From positions 1-26,168 of the forward strand of contig JAPJRC010000030.1 in the NCBI GenBank assembly GCA_030824805.1: 26,168 nt of DNA, read 5' to 3'. The notes below the pieces were generated by a model, which had not been told where the DNA came from, did no database searches, and saw nothing but the letters and a program-made list of their open reading frames with translations. The number at the start of each line of letters is the position of its first letter. The stretch's first letter is position 1. Made by a program: the position numbers and the translations under genes. Source of the stretch: Micavibrio sp. (GTDB lineage Bacteria > Pseudomonadota > Alphaproteobacteria > Micavibrionales > Micavibrionaceae). Of this stretch, positions 8,051 to 14,888 are shown piece by piece.

Positions 8051-9178
8051 ATGGTTTTCGACCGTTATCTTATGAAGAACCTTCTCTGGGCGACGACATT
8101 CACGGCGCTCAGCCTTGCTGCCGTCATTATGCTGACCCAGTCTTTGCGGTTTTTAGAGCTGATTATAAATTCGGGCGCGTCGAGCCTCTCGTTCCTGGCC
8201 CTCACCATGCTGGCCATGCCGCGTTTCTTCGAGGTTATCCTTCCCATTGCATTGATGATCGGCACGGTGTTCATTTACAACCGCATGAGCGCGGACAGCG
8301 AAATGGTCGTCATGCGGGCTTCCGGTTTCTCGCCCATGCGCCTTTCCGCACCGGCCCTTACTTTGGCGGGAATCGTCACATTGATAGTATTTCTGATCGC
8401 AGCATGGATCGCGCCCGTATCGGTTGCTAAAATGCAGTCCATGCGGGTGAGCATCAAAGCACAATATTCGAGCCTTTTGCTCCGGGAAGGCATATTCAAT
8501 TCGGTGGGCAAGGATCTGACCGTCTATATACATGAACGCGGCAAAGACGGCGAGCTCCAGGGCCTGCTCATACATGATTCTCGCGACAGTGTAGAGCGTC
8601 CCGTCACTATTCTCGCCAAACGCGGTGTAATCGTCACCGAAGATGAAAGCCAGCAGGTTATCGTCTATGACGGGTCACGTCAGGATTACAATCCTGAAAC
8701 GGGCGCGCTCAACAGGCTGGATTTCGAACGCTATTCGCTCGATCTCCCGGAAGCGGGACCTGTGCGCCAGAGATGGAAAGAGCCGGACGAGCGTACGCTG
8801 TTGGAATTGCTGCGCCCCGATGCTGAATCCCGTGCCAACGAGAAAACCATGCGTGAATTCCGCACCGAAGCGCATCGCAGGTTCGCCAGTCCGTTTTTGG
8901 CAATTACCTATACCCTTATATCGCTGTGCTGCCTGCTTCTGGGCCCGCTCGATCGTCGCGGTCTGGCATGGCGTATTGTTGCGGCGGCAAGTGGCGTTGT
9001 CGTGCTGCAGGGGCTTTATCTGGTCTCGTACAATCTCGCAAAAGAGAGTCTGCCGGGCCTTGTCGCCATGTATACGCTCGTTTTCGCGCCCTTGTTTGTC
9101 AGCTATTATTTATTAAGCGCGCAGTCCGAAAAATTCCGTGCGGTAATGCGCGCGCGTATAAGAAAGGCGTTTGCATGA
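8051..9178 (+). CDS. lptF: LPS export ABC permease LptF
   Basis: Half of the LptF-LptG transmembrane dimer that, with the LptB ATPase, extracts lipopolysaccharide from the inner membrane. The 375-residue product has the YjgP/YjgQ layout: a start MVFDRYLMKNLLW, three N-terminal helices within the first ~125 residues (including the conserved MVVMRASGFSPMRL stretch), a periplasmic beta-jellyroll of about 150 residues, and three C-terminal helices. A weak AGAGA lies before the ATG. It overlaps lptG by four bases (ATGA), so the two permeases are translated together. Confidence 0.95.
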   Translation: MVFDRYLMKNLLWATTFTALSLAAVIMLTQSLRFLELIINSGASSLSFLALTMLAMPRFFEVILPIALMIGTVFIYNRMSADSEMVVMRASGFSPMRLSAPALTLAGIVTLIVFLIAAWIAPVSVAKMQSMRVSIKAQYSSLLLREGIFNSVGKDLTVYIHERGKDGELQGLLIHDSRDSVERPVTILAKRGVIVTEDESQQVIVYDGSRQDYNPETGALNRLDFERYSLDLPEAGPVRQRWKEPDERTLLELLRPDAESRANEKTMREFRTEAHRRFASPFLAITYTLISLCCLLLGPLDRRGLAWRIVAAASGVVVLQGLYLVSYNLAKESLPGLVAMYTLVFAPLFVSYYLLSAQSEKFRAVMRARIRKAFA

Positions 9179-10275
9179 GCCGTCTTTTTCCTTCGACGCT
9201 GAGCCGTTACCTTGCAAAAACCTACACGCTTGCCTTCTTGCAATTGCTGGGCATTTTGCTTGCCATCGTCTACCTGTTCGACACGGTGGAATTGTTGCGC
9301 CGTGCGGCAAAGTTTGAGAATGTGCCCCTTACGCTCACCCTGCAGATGGGATTGCTGAAATTGCCGGAGGTCGGGCAGATCATCCTGCCCTTTGGCATCC
9401 TGTTCAGCGCTCTTTATACCTTCTGGCTTTTGGCCAGACGCAACGAACTGGTGATTTTGCGCGCGGCGGGCCTTTCGGTGTGGCAATTTCTTGCGCCCAT
9501 TGTCGGCGTTGCGATGCTGATAGGTGTCTTTCATATGACAGTAATCAACCCGATCGGCGCCATGATGATCGCCCGTTATCAGGTTCTGGAAGCCAACTTC
9601 CTCGAAGCTAAGGACAATACGGTCTCGATCGGTGAGCAAGGTCTCTGGCTGCGCCAGAAGACGGACGATGGCGGCTTTATCATGCATGCCCAGAAAGTGC
9701 GTATGCCCGAATGGAAGATGTCGAACGTGACAACATTCTACTTCCGCGAGACGGGCGATTTCGTCAGAAGAATGGACGCGGAAACGGCGACTCTCGACAA
9801 CGGCCGCTGGTTGTTCCGGGATGTGACCATCAATGAGGGCGCCAAAGCGCCCCAGAAATCCGATTCGGAAACCTTGCCGACCAATCTGACCGTGAGCGAG
9901 ATTGAGGAAAGCTTCTCGACCCCCGAGCAGACGCCTTTCTGGATGCTGCCCTCCTATATCCACACCATGGAAGCCACCGGATTCGATTCAAAAAAGCTGC
10001 GCATCCATTTCCAGACCCTGCTCGCACAACCCCTGTTGTTTGCCGCGATGGTTGTGCTGGCCGCCACGGTTTCCTTGCGCATGGCGCGCTTCCAGCCGAC
10101 TGCGCTTTTGATTGGCAGCGGCGTAGTCATTGGTTTTGTTGTGTTTTTTGCCTCCAGCTTCTTGAAGGCCCTTGGGGCTTCGGACCAGATTCCTGTCCTG
10201 CTTGCCGCTTGGTTCCCGCCGTTGATCGCGCTGGCATTGGGGGTCAGTGTCATTCTTACAACAGAAGATGGATGA
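9175..10275 (+). CDS. lptG: LPS export ABC permease LptG
   Basis: Partner permease of LptF in the LPS transport complex. The start is the ATG at 9175 inside the lptF stop (ATGA), giving 366 residues; the frame stays open further upstream only because it overlaps lptF. Three N-terminal helices (with LVILRAAGLSVWQFL), a periplasmic jellyroll (residues ~125-255) and three C-terminal helices match the YjgQ family. No terminator hairpin follows; 190 AT-rich bases separate it from mlaA. lptD, often next in alphaproteobacteria, is not here. Confidence 0.95.
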   Translation: MSRLFPSTLSRYLAKTYTLAFLQLLGILLAIVYLFDTVELLRRAAKFENVPLTLTLQMGLLKLPEVGQIILPFGILFSALYTFWLLARRNELVILRAAGLSVWQFLAPIVGVAMLIGVFHMTVINPIGAMMIARYQVLEANFLEAKDNTVSIGEQGLWLRQKTDDGGFIMHAQKVRMPEWKMSNVTTFYFRETGDFVRRMDAETATLDNGRWLFRDVTINEGAKAPQKSDSETLPTNLTVSEIEESFSTPEQTPFWMLPSYIHTMEATGFDSKKLRIHFQTLLAQPLLFAAMVVLAATVSLRMARFQPTALLIGSGVVIGFVVFFASSFLKALGASDQIPVLLAAWFPPLIALALGVSVILTTEDG

Positions 10276-10435
10276 TTTTTACAATACGGACCTTTCCGGT
10301 TGATTTGGGCGTTAACTCTTGTATGTTGCAGATATTCTGGAGCGGATTGTAAGAAAACCGTTATTTTTCAGAATAATAGGCAAAATTCGAACGACGGTTA
10401 ACGGGCTGTAAAGCGGCATCTGATACTTTGAGTTT

Positions 10436-10448
10436 CGGTATAATACCG
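10436..10448 (+). promoter_or_regulatory. Inverted repeat over a TATAAT box upstream of mlaA
   Basis: CGGTAT (10436-10441), A, ATACCG (10443-10448): a perfect 6-base palindrome containing TATAAT at 10439-10444. The mlaA Shine-Dalgarno (GGGGAA) begins at 10451, so if TATAAT is a -10 box the transcript would start almost at the ribosome site. No good -35 is visible, so this could equally be an operator or chance. The rest of 10276-10435 shows no gene. Confidence 0.3.
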
Positions 10449-10465
10449 ATGGGGAATATTTAATT

Positions 10466-11257
10466 ATGAAGAATTTGAAGAAGTTTAAGTTTTTGACGCT
10501 CACGGCGATGCTATCAGCGTCCATTTTGGTTTCTGGATGCGCGAGCACGGGTTCTTCATCCGAAGCGCCTGCCGAAGATATGGTTGTAAACGGCGAAGTC
10601 ATCAGCGACCCGTTTGAAGGCGGAAACCGTGTTGTGATGTCGATCAACGAAGGCATTGACAAAGCCGTTCTGGAACCAGTTGCACGCGGCTATCGCTATG
10701 TTGCGCCTAAACCTGTCCGCACCAGCGTCCGCAATTTCCTGCGCAACCTTAAATCCCCGATCATCATGGGTAACGAATTGCTGCAAGGCGACTTCGAAGG
10801 TTTTGCAAATGCCACGGGCCGTCTGGTGATCAACACCCTGCTCGGCGTCGGCGGTCTGTTTGACGTGGCCGACATGGGCGGTATTGCGTACGAGCCGGAA
10901 GATTTCGGCCAGACGCTCGCCGTATGGGGCGTAGGCAACGGTCCTTACATGGTTATTCCGTTGCTTGGTCCAGCCACGGTCCGCGATGGAACCGGTATGC
11001 TCGTCGACACGTTCGCAGACCCGGTACGCATTTACATGTTCAGCCATGATCTGGAGTGGTTGCACTACACCAGAGTCGGCGTCGGGATTATCGATGCACG
11101 CGAAGAGATGCTCGATGTTATCGACGATCTGCGCCGCAACTCGTTTGACTACTATGCTGCCGTACGTAGCGCCTACTACCAGCGTCGTCAGGCTCTGGTC
11201 AAGGATATGGACCCGTCCACTGCGGCCGGCCCGGAAATTCCGGACTACGGTAACTAA
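10466..11257 (+). CDS. mlaA: Outer-membrane lipoprotein MlaA (VacJ)
   Basis: Outer-membrane component of the Mla pathway that removes misplaced phospholipids from the outer leaflet. The 263-residue product has a lipoprotein signal with lipobox LVSG-C25, then the VacJ core: NDP-type segment DPFEGGNRVVMSINEGID, RNFLRNLKSPI, LLQGDFEGFANATGRLVINT and GLFDVADMGG, followed by the YEPEDFGQTLAVWGVGNGPY and PLLGPATVRDGTG stretches. Shine-Dalgarno GGGGAA at 10451-10456, nine bases before the ATG. mlaC follows 154 bp downstream; mlaFED are elsewhere. Confidence 0.95.
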   Translation: MKNLKKFKFLTLTAMLSASILVSGCASTGSSSEAPAEDMVVNGEVISDPFEGGNRVVMSINEGIDKAVLEPVARGYRYVAPKPVRTSVRNFLRNLKSPIIMGNELLQGDFEGFANATGRLVINTLLGVGGLFDVADMGGIAYEPEDFGQTLAVWGVGNGPYMVIPLLGPATVRDGTGMLVDTFADPVRIYMFSHDLEWLHYTRVGVGIIDAREEMLDVIDDLRRNSFDYYAAVRSAYYQRRQALVKDMDPSTAAGPEIPDYGN

Positions 11258-11265
11258 GCAATAAA

Positions 11266-11297
11266 GCAATCGCGCAGCGTTGTTGCGGCGCGATTGC
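11266..11297. terminator. Perfect 10-bp inverted repeat after mlaA
   Basis: GCAATCGCGC (11266-11275) and GCGCGATTGC (11288-11297) pair perfectly around a 12-base loop, eight bases after the mlaA stop. No T run follows, so it may attenuate, protect the mlaA 3' end, or act with the second hairpin just downstream. Confidence 0.45.
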
Positions 11298-11315
11298 CAC
11301 GAAGAATGCAAATTG

Positions 11316-11352
11316 AAGGGGCCGGATGCTATTATAGGCTGAAGGCCCCTTT
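11316..11352 (+). terminator. Second hairpin in the mlaA-mlaC gap
   Basis: AAGGGGCC (11316-11323) pairs with GGCCCCTT (11344-11351) around a 20-base loop, followed by only three T. This could be a weak intrinsic terminator for mlaA, allowing some read-through into mlaC, which starts 59 bp later. Confidence 0.5.
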
Positions 11353-11411
11353 AATATGACGGTTTCAGATGTACATAAATGAACAAGGGCTAGAAAAGGA
11401 ACATAAAGACT

Positions 11412-12080
11412 ATGAAGACTTGCTTTACTAAATTCGCGCTTGCAGGCGTTTCCGCCGCCATCCTGTTCACGGCACATAGTGCAGCAGCCTCTACGGACCT
11501 GCGCGCGCCTGTAACGACTAACGCATCTGTGATCGCCATCACGGCAGCATCCGGACAAAACAATGTTACCGAAGGCGCCAAGAACTTCATCGCGAGCATG
11601 GGTGACCGCGGCATCAATTTCCTCGGCGATACATCCATGTCGCAAGAAGCCAAGAAAGCTGAATTTAGCCAGCTTCTCAATGACAGCTTCGACATGAACA
11701 CGATCGGTCGTTTTTCCCTCGGTACATACTGGAGAACCGCAACACCGGCTCAGCAGAAAGAATATCTGAGTCTGTTCAACCAGATGATTATCAAAGTCTA
11801 TTCCAAACGCTTCTCGGACTATAAAGGCCAGAAATTCGAAGTGCGTTCCGCGCGTGTCGAAGGCAAAGACTCTCTCGTTACGTCCTTTATCGTGCCGAAC
11901 GATGGCCCGCAGGTGCAGGTTGACTGGCGCGTGCGCAATAAGGGCGGCTCCTACAAGGTCGTCGATATTATCGTCGAGGGCGTGAGCATGGCTCAAACGC
12001 AACGTGCGGACTTCGCCAGTGTAATCCAGCGCGGCGGTGGCAAGGTAGATGTTCTGCTGCAACATCTTCGCCAGCAATAG
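11412..12080 (+). CDS. mlaC: Periplasmic phospholipid carrier MlaC (Ttg2D)
   Basis: Soluble periplasmic shuttle that carries phospholipid between MlaA and the inner-membrane MlaFEDB complex. The 222-residue product has a Sec signal (MKTCFTKFALAGVSAAILFT, cleavage likely near residue 26 after HSAAA), then the MlaC core: NFIASMGDRGINFL, FDMNTIGRFSLGTYWRTATPAQQKEYLSLF, KVYSKRFSDYKGQ and VDWRVRNKGGSYKVVDIIVEGVSM, whose WRV...YKVVDI pattern is typical of the Ttg2D family. AAGGAA about 11 bases before the ATG serves as ribosome site. A strong terminator follows. Confidence 0.93.
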   Translation: MKTCFTKFALAGVSAAILFTAHSAAASTDLRAPVTTNASVIAITAASGQNNVTEGAKNFIASMGDRGINFLGDTSMSQEAKKAEFSQLLNDSFDMNTIGRFSLGTYWRTATPAQQKEYLSLFNQMIIKVYSKRFSDYKGQKFEVRSARVEGKDSLVTSFIVPNDGPQVQVDWRVRNKGGSYKVVDIIVEGVSMAQTQRADFASVIQRGGGKVDVLLQHLRQQ

Positions 12081-12096
12081 CATAGGCCCGAATAAT

Positions 12097-12124
12097 AAAA
12101 CCCCCTCTCGCGAGGGGGTTTTTT
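12097..12124. terminator. Bidirectional intrinsic terminator, mlaC / DotA cluster
   Basis: AAAA (12097-12100), CCCCCTC (12101-12107), loop TCGC, GAGGGGG (12112-12118), then six T (12119-12124). It ends mlaC on the plus strand, and with the A run read as U it also ends the DotA-paralogue operon, whose last stop codon is 24 bases away. Confidence 0.92.
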
Positions 12125-12147
12125 GTTTGGTCTGGGCGATGCAGTAT

Positions 12148-14856
12148 TCACCTTCCTGATTTGGTGAACGCGCCTGTGAGCGACTTGCCCTGCATGGCCA
12201 CGGTAGCAACACCACCGGTAACGTATTTGATGAGACCGTCGGCAGGGTCGCCGTCCTGCGCGCCGAATGTCGAAATACCCGAGCCGAACCAGCGCATGAC
12301 ATTGTCCGGGATCGTATCGACAAGTTTGAAGCATGGGGCCGCCATCAAATACACCATGACGGCATATAGTACGGTGTAGAAGAACTGGTCGACGACCGTG
12401 CGGGTAAAGCTGAGCTGGCTTGGGCCCGTACCACCGCCGCCACCTCCGCCGCCGCCTGCAGCCGCACCCGGCGGGTTGAAACAGCCTGTGATGCTTGCAT
12501 CGTTGCCCATCAGGTCATGTCCCGTCAGGTTTGCGATGACAAGATAAAAGATATTGTTCAGCACTTTGACCAATGCGCTGTAAATAATCAATGCACCCAG
12601 GAAGCTGATGATGATGATGATCGGTCGCAGGAAAATTTCGAGTATGTAGAAATAACCGTGCGATGCGGCTTCACCAGGCATGCCCTGTCCATCGATGCGG
12701 ATGTGCGCGAGCGCCCACAGCGGCATACCCACCATAGCCTCGAAAATACTTTTCACCCACGTCATCACCGCGAAGAAGAAATAAATGAAAGGCATAAACG
12801 GAATGACATAGTAAAGAATGAAGCCTGCCATAAGGCCGATAGATGCCAGCGTAATGAAGAAGCTGGTCGCCGCCATGAGCGCCTGCTTCAGACTGTGGCG
12901 TTCCAGAATCGCGGAAAGACCGCCGCCCACACCGACGCCGAACGCCATCGCGAAACCGCGTATAGAGTGTTCGATCATGGCCTTGCCCATCGACGAGAGC
13001 TGTGCGAGCGGATGGATATCCGCGTTTTTGCACATATCGAACAAGCCCTTCGTTCCGAGGAACAGGTTCAATGTGTCGATGATAATATTGCCCGAGAGGT
13101 TGGAGTTTACGGATTCGGGCGTATCATTAAACACGCTAACGGAATCTTCCAGGTTCCAGTATTTGTAAACGGCGTTCAGAGCGAGCGAAATTTCTCGGTC
13201 ATGAGGCACCTCGAACGAAATGCTCTTACCGGACGACAGGGTAGGCGTGTACATATTGATAGAGGAGACGTTGCTGTCTTCCTTGATTTTTTCGCCGCGA
13301 ACAAATTCCATGACGTAAGGCATGGTTTTCACTTCCGGCTTGGCCATCACCGCTGCAGTCACCGCGCCGTTCTGTTCGGCGATTTTGTTAAACCAGATGC
13401 CTGCGCCAGCCCAGCCCAGATTCTGCGCAGGATCACGCGCCCATGAGCCTTGCGCCTGCTGGCGCCGTATTGCTTCTTCCAGGCTTTCGTTCAACTGGCT
13501 GGTCATGGTCTGTAATATCTGGAGCTTTTGCGAATCCCCGACATATGGTTGCATGTTGGGGTAAGGGTCTAGCGGCAATACCGTGGTAAAGCGGCTCACA
13601 AATTCCCGCGCCATATCGTCGAAATCCACGACATGACATTGCCCGATCCCGCCTGAGCTGCCGCTCCACATACAGCTGATAAGGGCGAGATATGCCTGTT
13701 GCATATAGGCGGCCCCGGGTTGCCCCTGGTCTACAATCGTAAGGCTTAATTCGCCGCAGTATGGGAACACAGCGCCGATCTCATCCCTGTAAAGATCGGC
13801 ATCCTGCACCCCGAAACGTATGAAGACCGTACCGCCGTTTGACCGCGCAACAAGGTCTACCAGTGCTGGAACGTTCCCTTCAAATTCCATTGCACCGCCC
13901 GCGCCGGCATCAAACACAAAATACGATCTGACGTCGTAGCCGTTAAGCCGCCCTTCAGCCCACGCGCAGGTTCGTGCAAGCGCCATAAAGCCAGCAAGGG
14001 AGTTGTAATCTATAAGCTGCGGCCTTGCGATCAGCTGTTCCGGGTTGGCGACATAAGGGCCGCGTACCGTCTGGTCGAACAGGATCCAGCCGTTTGTGGC
14101 GACGTTGGAACCAAGTTTCGCCGCGTTCAAAAGAATATACTGGGCGGCGTTGATGCCGTTGCCCGTAGGCAGAAGCAAGCCAAAGAAAAGAATAAGACGG
14201 ACAGGCGCCCATGCCTTGTTGAATCTCTGGCCGAAAGGAACGCCGGATTCTGCCGTTTCAAGCACAATGGCGGTGACCATGTATATGATGACGAATGTTC
14301 CCACCAGCAGAATGCCGAAAGAATAAAATTCCAACAGGGCATGGAAGCCTTGGTGGAACGGGGTTGTTACCGTGTTCGTGGTGAAAATTCCTGGGATACC
14401 GAACACCAGATCTAATACGCGGAAAGCAATATCCGTATTGGGGTTCGCATTGTCGAAGAAGGCACCCATCGTTCTTGGGCCAAGACCCGGTCCGCTGTAG
14501 GCATAGGCTGGTGCGGCAATGAGCGCGAGCACGCAGAGGATCAGCTGGAGGATAATCATGATTATCCCCCCGATGACTGTGAAGAAGATCGTTATCTTGT
14601 CGAGATTCTTCCAATCGAACGTAATGTTGTTGGCAGCTACGGCGAGAACCTGGAACAGCGAATATTTGCCCTGCTGGTCCCTGCGCATCAGTTGGTGGTT
14701 GTTCGGAATGATCCTTACCGTGTTGAACACCAAAAGCACGAAGAGCGGGATGAAAGTGAATCCCGTCCCAAACAGCTTTTTAAGGCGTGGAAGAAGCTGC
14801 GGTAAAAAAGTGTACCGGACAACTTCCCCGCGCGTGATGCCCAGTTCATTCAGCAT
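12148..14856 (-). CDS. DotA/TraY-family type IVB secretion protein, paralogue 3
   Basis: Polytopic inner-membrane protein of the DotA (Dot/Icm) and TraY (IncI conjugation) family, expected in the translocation channel. The 902-residue product has hydrophobic segments near residues 33-52 and 89-115, an A-Y-A site ending at 119, a large extracytoplasmic domain with conserved cysteines (FPYCGEL and others) and GAGIWFNKIAEQNG, then a C-terminal membrane region with DMCKNADIHPLAQL, the family hallmark MPLWALAHIRIDGQGMPG (nt ~12688-12733) and EIFLRPIIIIISFLG. Nine consecutive glycines (nt 12430-12456) precede the last helix, followed by CFKLVDTIPDNVMRW. It begins 32 bp after paralogue 2 and has only a weak GGTG ribosome site, so re-initiation is likely. 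Family assignment is from remembered motifs. Confidence 0.8.
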   Translation of the reverse strand: MLNELGITRGEVVRYTFLPQLLPRLKKLFGTGFTFIPLFVLLVFNTVRIIPNNHQLMRRDQQGKYSLFQVLAVAANNITFDWKNLDKITIFFTVIGGIIMIILQLILCVLALIAAPAYAYSGPGLGPRTMGAFFDNANPNTDIAFRVLDLVFGIPGIFTTNTVTTPFHQGFHALLEFYSFGILLVGTFVIIYMVTAIVLETAESGVPFGQRFNKAWAPVRLILFFGLLLPTGNGINAAQYILLNAAKLGSNVATNGWILFDQTVRGPYVANPEQLIARPQLIDYNSLAGFMALARTCAWAEGRLNGYDVRSYFVFDAGAGGAMEFEGNVPALVDLVARSNGGTVFIRFGVQDADLYRDEIGAVFPYCGELSLTIVDQGQPGAAYMQQAYLALISCMWSGSSGGIGQCHVVDFDDMAREFVSRFTTVLPLDPYPNMQPYVGDSQKLQILQTMTSQLNESLEEAIRRQQAQGSWARDPAQNLGWAGAGIWFNKIAEQNGAVTAAVMAKPEVKTMPYVMEFVRGEKIKEDSNVSSINMYTPTLSSGKSISFEVPHDREISLALNAVYKYWNLEDSVSVFNDTPESVNSNLSGNIIIDTLNLFLGTKGLFDMCKNADIHPLAQLSSMGKAMIEHSIRGFAMAFGVGVGGGLSAILERHSLKQALMAATSFFITLASIGLMAGFILYYVIPFMPFIYFFFAVMTWVKSIFEAMVGMPLWALAHIRIDGQGMPGEAASHGYFYILEIFLRPIIIIISFLGALIIYSALVKVLNNIFYLVIANLTGHDLMGNDASITGCFNPPGAAAGGGGGGGGGTGPSQLSFTRTVVDQFFYTVLYAVMVYLMAAPCFKLVDTIPDNVMRWFGSGISTFGAQDGDPADGLIKYVTGGVATVAMQGKSLTGAFTKSGR

Positions 14857-14888
14857 GTGGCACCATGTTCAAATTTTGTTTCATGGTG

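Noticed and set aside
9106..9963. 285-codon minus-strand ORF across lptF/lptG
   Set aside because: Antisense to two well-supported permease genes; His/Gln/Arg-rich shadow.
10311..10402. TTAAC motifs upstream of mlaA as CtrA boxes
   Set aside because: No TTAA at the required seven-base distance on either side.
11199..12323. 374-codon minus-strand ORF
   Set aside because: Runs antisense through mlaC and the terminator and overlaps the end of DotA paralogue 3; composition is not protein-like.
12517..13446. 309-codon plus-strand ORF inside DotA paralogue 3
   Set aside because: Arg/His-rich shadow opposite membrane-protein codons; no ribosome site.
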